Below are positions 25,686-34,411 of a stretch of 64,000 nucleotides of DNA, in pieces. Position 1 is the first letter of the stretch. Each line of letters opens with the position of its first letter. Both the position numbers and the translations under genes were made by a program. This DNA is from Spirosoma sp. KCTC 42546 (GTDB lineage Bacteria; Bacteroidota; Bacteroidia; Cytophagales; Spirosomataceae): the NCBI RefSeq assembly GCF_006965485.1, contig NZ_CP041360.1, forward strand, positions 6,800,501-6,864,500, in the 5' to 3' direction. The notes under the pieces are model-generated. The model was not told the origin of the DNA. It saw only the letters and a program-made list of their open reading frames with translations, and did not search any database.

Positions 25686-27701
25686 ATGGCAAAACGAAAA
25701 ACGACTACGCCCCCGGCTCAGCCCGACCCGTCGACACAGCCCACCACCTCTGAACCAGTAATCGCAGAATCGGCTCCAGCCGAAACGCCAACACATACTG
25801 ACGGCCCTTATTCCCGCTTCACTGATTTCGATATTCATCTATTTCGGGCCGGGAAACACCAGCGGCTCTATGAAAAATTTGGGTCACACGTTGTTGAACA
25901 CAATGGTGTTATAGGCACCTACTTCGCCGTATGGGCTCCTTCGGCCCGTTATGTGGCCGTTATTGGCAACTTCAATGGCTGGGATAAAAGCAGTCATTCC
26001 TTACATGTTCGGTGGGATTCGTCGGGTATTTGGGAAGGGTTCATCCCGCACATTGGCAAGGGCGAAACCTATAAATACTTCATCGTTCACGAAAGCGGGC
26101 GAGAGCTGGAAAAAGGGGACCCATACGCCCATTGGTGGGAGGTTCCACCTAAAACGGCTTCTGTTGTATGGGATACCTATTACGAGTGGAACGACCAGGA
26201 GTGGATGGCTAACCGCCATACTAAAAACGCCCTCAATGCCCCTATCTCGGTTTATGAGATGCACTTATCCTCCTGGCGACGTGACCCCAGCAACCCCGAA
26301 CGCGAGTTGAGCTACAATGAAATTGCCGACGCGCTGGTGCCGTATGTACAGGACATGGGCTTTACGCACGTTGAGTTCATGCCCATTATGCAGTATCCCT
26401 ATGCACCCTCCTGGGGGTACCAGATTACGGGTTACTATGCACCTAGCAGCCGCTTTGGTACGCCACAGGATTTTATGCAACTCGTTGAACGATTGCACCA
26501 GGCAGGCATTGGTGTATTTCTGGACTGGGTTCCCTCTCACTTCCCCGGCGATGCACATGGCCTATACGAGTTCGATGGCTCACACCTGTACGAACACCCC
26601 GACATGCGGAAAGGCTATCACCCCGATTGGAAAAGCTATGTCTTCAATTACGGCCGACCAGAGGTACGCTCGTTCCTGCTCAGTAACGGGCTGTTTTGGC
26701 TCGACCGCTGCCATGCCGACGGACTCCGTGTGGATGCGGTTGCATCGATGCTCTATTTAGATTATTCCCGCAATGCGGGTGAATGGGAGCCGAATGTGTT
26801 TGGAGGCCGCGAAAACCTGGACGTTATTTCGCTCATTAAAGAATTGAACGAGGCCGTTTATAAAGAATTCCCGGATACCCAAACTATTGCCGAAGAATCA
26901 ACTGCTTTTCCGGGTGTATCAAGACCGGTTTACACGGGCGGATTAGGCTTCGGGATGAAGTGGATGATGGGCTGGATGAACGATACGCTCCGGTATTTCG
27001 AGCGCGACCCGGCTTTCCGCAAATACCACCAGGATGAGCTGACATTCAGCACGATATACGCCTTCACCGAAAACTTCATGTTGCCTCTCTCGCACGATGA
27101 AGTGGTATATGGCAAGCAGTCGCTGGTAGGTAAAATGCCCGGTGATGAGTGGCAGCGGTTTGCGAACCTGAGGCTGTTGTTTTCCTACATGTTTACACAC
27201 TCCGGCACCAAACTATTGTTTATGGGTGGCGAATTTGGGCAAACATCCGAATGGAAGTTCGATACCAGCCTCGACTGGCATCTGCTGGAGCATGGTCCTC
27301 ACAAAGGCATGGCCGCCTGCGTAAAAGCGTTAAATAAACTCTATAAATCTGAACCCGCGCTATACGAAAGGAGCTTCAGCCCTGATGGCTTTGAATGGAT
27401 TGATACCACCGACCGCGAAAATACCGTAGTCACCTATTGCCGTAACGGCAACAATCCAGAAGATAGCCTGCTTATTGTGTTGAATATGACCCCCATTCCA
27501 CGCTCCAATTACCGCATTGGCGTGCCTTCGGCGGGTTCCTACCAGGAGGTGTTTAATAGTGATGCCACTGAATTTTACGGTAGCGGAGTTGCCAATACCT
27601 CTCCTATAGCGAGCGAAGAGGCAACATGGCATGGTCGTTCACAGTCGATTCAGGTGAATGTACCACCTTTGGGAGCTGTCGTCTTGAAAATAGTGAAGTA
27701 G
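25686..27701 (+). CDS. glgB: 1,4-alpha-glucan branching enzyme
   Basis: This 671-residue GH13 enzyme starts with a Pro/Thr/Ala-rich extension of about 45 residues. A CBM48 domain follows (GVIGTYFAVWAPSARYVAVI, NFNGWD, about 65-150), then the catalytic barrel with the nucleophile D350 in GLRVDAVASMLYLDYSR and the acid/base Glu in TIAEES, LPLSHDEVVYGK, and a C-terminal beta domain. It makes alpha-1,6 branches in glycogen-type glucan in the cytosol. The presence of mak upstream suggests the GlgE route of glucan synthesis. It ends at a hairpin terminator. Confidence 0.95.
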   Translation: MAKRKTTTPPAQPDPSTQPTTSEPVIAESAPAETPTHTDGPYSRFTDFDIHLFRAGKHQRLYEKFGSHVVEHNGVIGTYFAVWAPSARYVAVIGNFNGWDKSSHSLHVRWDSSGIWEGFIPHIGKGETYKYFIVHESGRELEKGDPYAHWWEVPPKTASVVWDTYYEWNDQEWMANRHTKNALNAPISVYEMHLSSWRRDPSNPERELSYNEIADALVPYVQDMGFTHVEFMPIMQYPYAPSWGYQITGYYAPSSRFGTPQDFMQLVERLHQAGIGVFLDWVPSHFPGDAHGLYEFDGSHLYEHPDMRKGYHPDWKSYVFNYGRPEVRSFLLSNGLFWLDRCHADGLRVDAVASMLYLDYSRNAGEWEPNVFGGRENLDVISLIKELNEAVYKEFPDTQTIAEESTAFPGVSRPVYTGGLGFGMKWMMGWMNDTLRYFERDPAFRKYHQDELTFSTIYAFTENFMLPLSHDEVVYGKQSLVGKMPGDEWQRFANLRLLFSYMFTHSGTKLLFMGGEFGQTSEWKFDTSLDWHLLEHGPHKGMAACVKALNKLYKSEPALYERSFSPDGFEWIDTTDRENTVVTYCRNGNNPEDSLLIVLNMTPIPRSNYRIGVPSAGSYQEVFNSDATEFYGSGVANTSPIASEEATWHGRSQSIQVNVPPLGAVVLKIVK

Positions 27702-27710
27702 TAAAATCGG

Positions 27711-27764
27711 TGGAGTGGTGGGGTACGTGAAGCGGTTATTAACTGCGCTTACTCCACCACTCCA
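27711..27764 (+). terminator. Hairpin terminator after glgB
   Basis: TGGAGTGGTGG (27711-27721) pairs perfectly with CCACCACTCCA (27754-27764), with an inner AAGCG/CGCTT stem. A weak T-rich stretch follows. Confidence 0.7.
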
Positions 27765-27801
27765 CTATCATTTTCCAGATCTAACAGCCTGATTTGTCTG
27801 C

Positions 27802-28575
27802 ATGAAGAAAATACTTGTGGGTCTTTTACTCGTAGTTTCTGTCAACAGCTTTGCCCAATCTCCTGTTGCTACTCGGTTAAGTAGTGGGTATGATGTGGGC
27901 ATGGCCTATTCAACAGGTCACTACAACCCATCACTCACTTACTTCCAGTTGCTCACCATTGGTGAGCGTAAGTTGTTCTCCCTCGGCTGGACTATGCGAT
28001 TAGGGGCATTTTACGGCGACAATCTCAATTATTACACGGCTCCAGCTCGCCTGACACGCGGCAAAACAGGCTTTGGTGCACTCGGTGCCCCTTTGCTTGT
28101 TAACAACATCGATACCGTTCGATACGATTATGTGTCCATGACGTCGCTCAATGTTGGGATTCGGGCGCAGATTAATCTGGGGCGTGTTGTACTGGGAGCC
28201 AGCGCCGATTTGGTGGGATTGACGATCGGTAAATCGCGGACGGGTCGCTATAAATCATCAACAGGGCAGTATGCGCTACGATCGGCCTCAGGTCAAGATT
28301 CGATCAATGTTTATTTTCAGGGGAATAATGTCTTTCAGCAAACATCCCCCAGCCATTTCAATGTACGCCTACTTGGCGATAATGACATTGGAACCATCGC
28401 CACGGAGGTGTATGCGCGTATTCGGCTAAACCAACGGGTTGGCGTGAAGCTAGGTTACCAATGGCTTACTACCGAAACCACCGCAGCCAACCGGAACGTA
28501 ATTGCAGACAACAAACGTTTCCGCCACCGGGCTGGAATGGCGTATCTGGCGCTCACGTTTCCGATATTTCAATGA
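27802..28575 (+). CDS. Predicted outer-membrane or periplasmic beta-barrel-like protein
   Basis: This is a 257-residue protein with a signal peptide (MKKILVGLLLVVSVNSFAQS). The mature part alternates short amphipathic strands (YDVGMAYSTGHYNPSLTYF, VSMTSLNVGIRAQINLG, LNQRVGVKLGYQW) and ends AYLALTFPIFQ. There is no enzymatic motif and it is not a clear PorT family member, so this is best called an uncharacterised barrel-like exported protein. Its stop codon lies in the left arm of the palindrome shared with the convergent gene. Confidence 0.72.
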   Translation: MKKILVGLLLVVSVNSFAQSPVATRLSSGYDVGMAYSTGHYNPSLTYFQLLTIGERKLFSLGWTMRLGAFYGDNLNYYTAPARLTRGKTGFGALGAPLLVNNIDTVRYDYVSMTSLNVGIRAQINLGRVVLGASADLVGLTIGKSRTGRYKSSTGQYALRSASGQDSINVYFQGNNVFQQTSPSHFNVRLLGDNDIGTIATEVYARIRLNQRVGVKLGYQWLTTETTAANRNVIADNKRFRHRAGMAYLALTFPIFQ

Positions 28576-28648
28576 GTGAAAGAGCGAACGAGTTAATGAG
28601 TAAATAACACAGACGGCTTATTAACTCTTTCGCTTTTTCACTCATTGA
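28569..28648. repeat. 31-bp near-perfect inverted repeat between convergent genes
   Basis: The arms at 28569-28599 and 28618-28648 match with three differences, around an 18-base loop. It covers the stop codon of the gene ending at 28575 and reaches to 5 bases before the stop of the convergent gene. It probably acts as a bidirectional terminator. Confidence 0.8.
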
Positions 28649-28652
28649 TATT

Positions 28653-29615
28653 TTACACTTCTATCGGCTTCAAATCGAAATAAGTTTCAAAAACGGCGAC
28701 TGCGGCTTCATTAGTGCGTGTCTGAAAATTATCGAGGTATTGATGCAGACCTGCTTTGAAGATATCGGCGGTTTCCGTGAACTCGATTTCGGTCCGAAGT
28801 TTGGAGAGTGCCCGTTCGGCTGAATTTCCAAAGCCTCCTGTAATGTTATTACCCGAAATTTCGTAAAGCGACAACTCAGCCTGCCGGATACAATGCGCAA
28901 CAGCCCGAGGGAACATCTTGTCCAGAATCAGAAATTCCACAATACTGGAAGGTGTCAAGGCTCGATACTGCTGGCGGTGCATATTATACGCACTCACCGA
29001 TTTCAGCACCGCCGACCAAATCATTAAGTCGATGGTAGACCCAACCAATTCAACTTCGGGTAACAGCGTAAAGTATTTAACATCCAGAAAACGGGAGGTT
29101 TTATCAGCCCGCTCCAGAAACCGGCCTAGTCGGCCAAAATGCCAGGCCTCATTACGGGTAATCGTTGCGTCGATAATCCCATAAAAAAGCTGAATGCTAT
29201 TTCGAATTTCCGTAAAAAAATGCTGGGTCTGAACCTCTTCCCACTGCTGTTTGGGCGATGTATCGCGCACCATCAGATAAAACTGGTTCAGATGCTCCCA
29301 CATCTCTTTGGAAATAATTTCACGAATGGTCCGGGCGTTCTCGCGAGCATAACTCAGGCAGGCCACAATAGAATTCGGATTACGCTTATCGAAGGTCATG
29401 AACTGAATAACATTCTCACGCGTAGGCTGCTTGTAATGTTCCCTAAATAGGTCAATATCAGCGGTTGCAATGAGCAATGGCTCCCACTGTTGATCAACAT
29501 TGGGGGGCAGGTCGAGGGCAAGATTGAAGTTCACACTCATGAACCGGGCATAGTTTTCAGCCCGCTCAATGTAGCGATGCATCCAGTAAACAGAGTTGGC
29601 AACGCGGCTCAGCAT
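28653..29615 (-). CDS. Alpha-E domain protein (DUF403)
   Basis: This 320-residue soluble all-helical protein starts at the ATG at 29615, giving MLSRVANSVYWMHRYIERAEN, the canonical alpha-E start. The longer frame up to 29681 lies in non-coding sequence. The central GIIDATITRNEAWHFGRLGR and FLERADKTSRFLD motifs are also typical. Members usually sit beside a circularly permuted ATP-grasp (DUF404/DUF407) and a transglutaminase gene and act in peptide bond chemistry. Those partners are not adjacent, so it is an orphan here. Confidence 0.9.
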   Translation of the reverse strand: MLSRVANSVYWMHRYIERAENYARFMSVNFNLALDLPPNVDQQWEPLLIATADIDLFREHYKQPTRENVIQFMTFDKRNPNSIVACLSYARENARTIREIISKEMWEHLNQFYLMVRDTSPKQQWEEVQTQHFFTEIRNSIQLFYGIIDATITRNEAWHFGRLGRFLERADKTSRFLDVKYFTLLPEVELVGSTIDLMIWSAVLKSVSAYNMHRQQYRALTPSSIVEFLILDKMFPRAVAHCIRQAELSLYEISGNNITGGFGNSAERALSKLRTEIEFTETADIFKAGLHQYLDNFQTRTNEAAVAVFETYFDLKPIEV

Positions 29616-29865
29616 AACGTATAAAGTTGGGATAAAACGGTGGATGACCAACAAAAATAGGGATTTATGCTGGCTCAACAAGACAATAATACCTATTAAG
29701 ACTTATTGACAAAACATTCATTGTCTAAAAGTCGATTTACCTTTATGAAAAAACTCAGGGTAGACTATATAATAATTAGCTCCGAAGATACGCCAAGAGG
29801 TTAGAAATACATTCCTTATCCCTTATACAGTCAGGAACCTCTTTACTTCTTAGTTACGCAACAAC

Positions 29866-30675
29866 ATGACTTGTAAATTGTATTCAATACTCACTGTTGG
29901 TCTGCTCCTCAGCACGTCCTTATTTGCAATGCCAAAGCCAAATCAGCCCAAATCAGGTCCGGCCAGATCAATCCAAACCGCTCCGAGCACTAAATTCTAC
30001 GAAGTTCGGATTTACCACCCAACGCCGGGCAAATATGCCGAAATTGTGGATCGCTTCCGGCAGTACACTACCAAGATTTTCGAGAAACATGGGATGGAAA
30101 ATATCGGCTACTGGACCCCCACCGATACCACCAACAAAGAACTGATCTACATTCTGGCCTATCCCAGTCGGGAAGCCCGCGATGCTTCCTGGAAAGCCTT
30201 CGGTAGTGATCCCGAGTGGAAAGCAGTGGTAGCTAAAACTGAAGCAAATGGTAAACTAGTCGATCATGTTGATCAGATTTTCATGACCGAGTCTGATATA
30301 TCGCCAAAGCTTAAATTAAGTCAGAAATCGCCCGAACGAACGTTTGAATTACGCACCTATACATGCACGCCTGGCAAACTGCCTAATCTGCTCTCGCGTT
30401 TCCGCGATCATACGATCAAGCTTTTTAGCAAACACGGCATGACGAATGTAGCCTACTGGGTTACGCAGGAAAAAGATCCGGCCGTACAATCTAAGCTGGT
30501 TTATATTCTGGCTCATCCCAGCGAGGCCGAGGGGAAAGCACATTTCGAAGAATTTCGTAAAGATCCAAAGTGGATTGCGGTTAAAGATGCATCTGAAAAA
30601 GAAGCTGGTGGTTCGTTGACAACTAAAGTCGAGTCGATCTACATGAAACCAACCGATTATTCGCCAATTAAATAA
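29866..30675 (+). CDS. Exported protein with two NIPSNAP domains
   Basis: This 269-residue protein has a signal peptide ending near LFAMPKP. It carries two tandem copies of the NIPSNAP ferredoxin-like domain: FYEVRIYHPTPGKYAEIV (about 43-140) and FELRTYTCTPGKLPNLL (about 152-265), each with a KHGM-NIGYW/NVAYW strand. NIPSNAP proteins bind small molecules or act as monooxygenase-like dimers, and the function in the periplasm is unknown. It lies 55 bases upstream of a Gfo/Idh oxidoreductase gene, probably in one transcript. Confidence 0.88.
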   Translation: MTCKLYSILTVGLLLSTSLFAMPKPNQPKSGPARSIQTAPSTKFYEVRIYHPTPGKYAEIVDRFRQYTTKIFEKHGMENIGYWTPTDTTNKELIYILAYPSREARDASWKAFGSDPEWKAVVAKTEANGKLVDHVDQIFMTESDISPKLKLSQKSPERTFELRTYTCTPGKLPNLLSRFRDHTIKLFSKHGMTNVAYWVTQEKDPAVQSKLVYILAHPSEAEGKAHFEEFRKDPKWIAVKDASEKEAGGSLTTKVESIYMKPTDYSPIK

Positions 30676-30696
30676 CTCGGGCAAACAACCCAATTT

Positions 30697-30745
30697 ATCA
30701 ATCGGTTTCATAACGTAAACAAACAACGTTATGAAACCGATTGAT
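30697..30745 (+). promoter_or_regulatory. 20-bp perfect hairpin covering the Gfo/Idh start codon
   Basis: Arms 30697-30716 and 30726-30745 are perfectly complementary over 20 bases, with a 9-base A-rich loop. The right arm contains the ATG at 30731 and the codons for MKPID. In RNA it would hide the start codon and ribosome entry site, or end the upstream NIPSNAP transcript. Confidence 0.75.
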
Positions 30746-32125
30746 CGTTTAGTTACTACCTTACTCGAAAGCCCTGCGCGATCTGCTTTGTCGCGACAGG
30801 ATTTTCTTCAACTTACAGGGCGTGGTTTGGCCGTTGGCGCATTAGGCGGTGCGCTTGCCTCCTGCGAAAAGAAACCCGAAGCCACCAACTCAGCTTCCTC
30901 AACAGCCAGTACACCCAGCGGCCCTGTTCCAAAACTCCCCGCGACCTCCCCGCCAGCTACGGTACCCGCCGACTCCAGCAAACCCATTGAACTGGAGCAG
31001 ATTAAAGCCAAAACAGAACAGCAGGAAGGCCCTACGCCTACCCCAATGCCCGAAGATAAGCGCGTTGGCTACGCACTCGTTGGACTGGGTCACCTAACCC
31101 TTAATCAGATTCTACCCGCTTTTGGGGCTTGTACAAAATCGAAAGTGGTAGCGCTGGTGAGCGGTAGTCCTGAAAAAATGCAGAAGGTAGCCACGCAGTA
31201 TGGCATCAAAAAAGAGAGCTGCTACAGTTACGCCGACTACGACAAACTGCGCGATAACAAAGAGGTACAGGCCATTTACATTGTGCTTCCCAACGGCATG
31301 CATGCCGAATACACGATTCGGGGAGCGGAGGCCGGTAAGCATATTCTGTGCGAAAAACCGATGGCCAACTCAGTAGCCGAATGTCAGGCGATGATCGATG
31401 CCTGTAAAAAAGCGGACCGTAAGCTCATGATTGCCTATCGAATTCAATATGAGCCCCATAATAAGATGGTTCGCGACATGGTTCAGAAAGAGCAGTTTGG
31501 CAAGGTAAAAAGCATCATCGCCAACAATGGCCAAAACTCCGACAACCCGAAACACTGGCGGTTTAATAAAGCGCTGGCCGGAGGTGGCTCCTTACCCGAT
31601 GTTGGCCTGTACTGCCTGAACACAATCCGGTTTGTGCTGGCCGAAGAACCCTCGGAAGTTATGGGCTATGTGCACAGCACGCCCAATGACCCCAGGTTCA
31701 AGGAAGTGGAAGAGCAGGTAAACTGGCTTATGAAGTTCCCAAGTGGTATACAGGCCAGTTGTGCAACTAGCTACGGTCATCATGACGATAAGAGTTACCG
31801 AGTGCTGGCCGACACAGGCTGGATCAAAATGGACCCCGCCTTTCCTTACACAGGCCTAAAACTAGAAACAAGTCAGGCTCAGGGTACCGAGAACCAGATC
31901 ATTCAGCACAACATTGCCGATAAAGACCATTTCGCTACCGAGATGGATCATTTTTCGGAATGTATTCTGAATAATAAAGTGCCATTTACGCCCGGCGAAG
32001 AAGGACTTCAGGACCAGAAAATCATGGAAGCTATTTACCAATCGGCACGCGACAGAAAGCCGGTAAAATTGGCTGCGGTCGATAAGAAAGACGCGTTTCG
32101 GGGCGAGGAGCCTAAAGCTGCCTAA
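30731..32125 (+). CDS. Lipoprotein Gfo/Idh/MocA-family oxidoreductase
   Basis: This is a 464-residue protein. The N-terminus SRQDFLQLTGRGLAVGALGG resembles a degenerate Tat signal and ends in the lipobox ALASC (Cys45). A Ser/Thr/Pro linker (about 48-95) precedes the Rossmann domain (VGLGHLTLNQ), the EKP motif GKHILCEKPMA, and the C-terminal dimer domain. The family oxidises sugars with bound NAD(P). As a periplasmic form it resembles glucose-fructose oxidoreductase-type enzymes (inference). It follows the NIPSNAP gene and begins inside a hairpin. Confidence 0.9.
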   Translation: MKPIDRLVTTLLESPARSALSRQDFLQLTGRGLAVGALGGALASCEKKPEATNSASSTASTPSGPVPKLPATSPPATVPADSSKPIELEQIKAKTEQQEGPTPTPMPEDKRVGYALVGLGHLTLNQILPAFGACTKSKVVALVSGSPEKMQKVATQYGIKKESCYSYADYDKLRDNKEVQAIYIVLPNGMHAEYTIRGAEAGKHILCEKPMANSVAECQAMIDACKKADRKLMIAYRIQYEPHNKMVRDMVQKEQFGKVKSIIANNGQNSDNPKHWRFNKALAGGGSLPDVGLYCLNTIRFVLAEEPSEVMGYVHSTPNDPRFKEVEEQVNWLMKFPSGIQASCATSYGHHDDKSYRVLADTGWIKMDPAFPYTGLKLETSQAQGTENQIIQHNIADKDHFATEMDHFSECILNNKVPFTPGEEGLQDQKIMEAIYQSARDRKPVKLAAVDKKDAFRGEEPKAA

Positions 32126-32130
32126 TCCTG

Positions 32131-32251
32131 TCTGAACCGGGATTTTTTTGATTTAACTGACCGGCTATGATTTTTTATAATTTTGCTTTCAAAGAAAGAC
32201 GAAGGCTAAAATCATAATCGGTCAGTTAAATCAAAAAAATCCCGGTTCAGA
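32131..32251. repeat. 33-bp perfect inverted repeat between convergent genes
   Basis: The arms 32131-32163 and 32219-32251 are perfectly complementary over 33 bases. The 55-base interior also pairs (ATGATTTT at 32167 with AAAATCAT at 32208). The right arm contains the last codons and stop of the OmpA-family gene. Very long T/A tracts on both strands fit a bidirectional terminator. Confidence 0.85.
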
Positions 32252-33443
32252 TGACCACAAACTCCACTCGTCTATTCTTCTTCCGGTTCTCTTCGTTAGT
32301 ATTGGGTGCAATAGAATCGATGGGGCCGCGGCCAACGGCTTTCAGTCGACTTTTGGCGATGCCTTTGTTAACCAGGTAGTCGATAACTGCCTGACATCGG
32401 TCGCGGGAGAGTTTTACGTTTAGATCGAAATCGCCCTGATTATCGGTATGCCCACGTAGTTCGATTTGCATGGACGGGTTTGCGTTCAGCACCTCCGCCA
32501 ATTGATCCAGCTCGGCGTTGGATTCGGGTCGTAGAACAGGGCTGCTCTGGTCGAAGTAGATGTTCTTAAGCGGGATGGCTTTCCCCTTTTCAATGGGACC
32601 AAACGGCCTATTTGTAACGGCTGGCATCTGTACGTTGCTGGGGAGAACAGGCACCTTTAACGCGGGTTTGGCAGCCGGGGTTTCTACGTAGGCCGTCTTC
32701 GCCGATTTAACCACCGCTTCGGGGAGTGCCTGGGCCTGGGCGACATCGGGTGCTTTTTTAGGCGTCAACATCACGCGTGCTTCACTTTGTACACTATCCA
32801 GCCTGATGGACTTTGTAAAATCACCATAGCCCGTAGCCGAACTGGTCAACTGGTAGATTCCTCTACCCGGCAGGTCCGTTTTAACCAGACCAGTGGCTGA
32901 ATCGGGCGTTAACAAAAGCGTTGTCCTGCCAGCTTTGCCTGAGATCGTGAAATGGGCATCATGGATCACTTTGTTGGTCCGACTATCAACCGCCCAAACG
33001 GTTAGTTTAATAGGAGCCGGGTCTAACTGGGCATCAAATTCATACCGATTACCCGCCGACGATACAGCAATCGTCATACTTCGAAAAACGGTTGTATACC
33101 CCTCACCACTTACCTCAATAGCCAGCACATCGGGCGTATTAAACACGCGTTCCAGACGCCCGTTTGCCAGCGCAAACTGCTGCGTTTTGCCCGTTGCTCT
33201 GGAAGTTATTTGGGCAACAGCCGATGCCATAGGCTTACTAATGTCAACGGCAAAAGCTTTGACCGTCAGAATGCTGGGTTTGGCATTTCGTCCGGAGTCA
33301 GCCAGGAGAGCCGTTACCGGCCTAACCCTGGGTGAGGCTTTGATACGTGAATAATCGACTTCCCTACTTTGGGCCATACCGGATTCAGCAAACAGTAAAC
33401 AGACTACTGTTGCCAACACTATTTTTCCATTTGGGAGAAACAT
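32247..33443 (-). CDS. OmpA-family peptidoglycan-binding protein
   Basis: This is a 398-residue protein with a signal peptide (cleavage near SGMAQS). The middle holds two Ig-like carboxypeptidase-regulatory-like beta domains (about 55-135 and 140-220). A Pro/Ala-rich linker leads to an OmpA C-terminal domain (about 285-398) with IYFDQSSPVLRP, IELRGHTDNQG and ENRKKNRRVEF. This domain binds peptidoglycan, tethering the protein to the wall from the outer membrane side. It shares its stop region with a long palindrome. Confidence 0.92.
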   Translation of the reverse strand: MFLPNGKIVLATVVCLLFAESGMAQSREVDYSRIKASPRVRPVTALLADSGRNAKPSILTVKAFAVDISKPMASAVAQITSRATGKTQQFALANGRLERVFNTPDVLAIEVSGEGYTTVFRSMTIAVSSAGNRYEFDAQLDPAPIKLTVWAVDSRTNKVIHDAHFTISGKAGRTTLLLTPDSATGLVKTDLPGRGIYQLTSSATGYGDFTKSIRLDSVQSEARVMLTPKKAPDVAQAQALPEAVVKSAKTAYVETPAAKPALKVPVLPSNVQMPAVTNRPFGPIEKGKAIPLKNIYFDQSSPVLRPESNAELDQLAEVLNANPSMQIELRGHTDNQGDFDLNVKLSRDRCQAVIDYLVNKGIAKSRLKAVGRGPIDSIAPNTNEENRKKNRRVEFVVI

Positions 33444-33481
33444 CCGTTGCCTGTTTAATTACCCACCACCCGACGTTTAGC

Positions 33482-34093
33482 TCAATGATGGGCTGTGGTC
33501 GATACCGGCGGGTTGATCATAATATGCGCTCTATGCGTACCGGGGTCCATAATCCAGGGCATACCGGGCGCTTCGGGCTTCAGGGGCAAACCCGTACTTT
33601 CGGCAGTCGCGTAGGGAATATATACCACATAACGCAGGTAACCATCCTTCACCTCGCCGGTGGTGGCATCGAAGTCACCGTCTTTCGCAGTATAAGAGAA
33701 CAAAGTCGATGGGTGCGTTGGCATCATTAACTTCTTGTCTTTCACTTCCTGCTCGCGCATCGCCAAAATCTCGGCAGGCTTTTTACCCTCTTTTTTCAAG
33801 ATTCGCCCCCGCTCCATAAATGGGTCCAGATCGCGGTGATAGCAGGACACACTTAGCCCTTTTTGGGCAGGATCATCGGCTAAGCACACAAGCTCGTTGG
33901 TGCCTTTACGCAACACAACAAATTCATTTTTAGGAGAATACCCATAAACCGTGGCTCCGTCCCGCTTGTCGGCCGGCGCAGCCAGAACAGCTGTTTTTAT
34001 CTGGACATCGGGAGCCGGTATTGTGGGCGTTTGGGCTAACGCTGCGGCTAGTGTTCCTTGTAACGCAATGAACGTAAGAAGTTGGATTTTCAT
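33482..34093 (-). CDS. Exported protein of unknown function
   Basis: This 203-residue protein has a signal peptide (MKIQLLTFIALQGTLAAALA, cleavage after AQ). The mature chain contains VVLRKGTNELVCLADDP, SCYHRDLDPFMERGRILKKEG and ends HRAHIMINPPVSTTAHH, with His and two Cys that could bind a metal (inference). I do not recognise the family. It is 38 bases from the OmpA-family gene on the same strand and may share its transcript. Confidence 0.7.
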   Translation of the reverse strand: MKIQLLTFIALQGTLAAALAQTPTIPAPDVQIKTAVLAAPADKRDGATVYGYSPKNEFVVLRKGTNELVCLADDPAQKGLSVSCYHRDLDPFMERGRILKKEGKKPAEILAMREQEVKDKKLMMPTHPSTLFSYTAKDGDFDATTGEVKDGYLRYVVYIPYATAESTGLPLKPEAPGMPWIMDPGTHRAHIMINPPVSTTAHH

Positions 34094-34154
34094 GGTTAAA
34101 CTTTGTTTAGGATTGATGGCGCAAGGCTGAACATCAACAGCCCACCCACATTGA

Positions 34155-34409
34155 TCAGTAATGAAATCGACATTGTATAATATGCAGTCGTTCAGCTTCA
34201 GCCCGATAAACGAGTCGATGCTCGTCAGTAATTCGGCGTGACCAGAAGCCTGATAGATTTTCTTTTAATGGCTCTGGCTTTCCTTTACCTTCAAAAGGCG
34301 TCCGCAGACATTCCTTAATGAGTTCATTAATACGTCGGAGTACAGTCTTATCTGTCTGTTGCCAATAGATATAGTCTTCCCAGGCATCTTTATCCCACGA
34401 TAAATTCAT
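34155..34409 (-). CDS. yoeB: YoeB-family mRNA-cleaving toxin
   Basis: This 84-residue protein has the whole YoeB pattern: MNLSWDKDAWEDYIYWQQ, the KPEPLKENLSGFWSRRI core with the acid and Arg catalytic residues, and the C-terminal CRFHY end like the terminal CRYHY of E. coli YoeB. It cleaves mRNA at the ribosomal A site. The gene starts 2 bases after the antitoxin stop. Confidence 0.93.
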   Translation of the reverse strand: MNLSWDKDAWEDYIYWQQTDKTVLRRINELIKECLRTPFEGKGKPEPLKENLSGFWSRRITDEHRLVYRAEAERLHIIQCRFHY

Positions 34410-34411
34410 CG

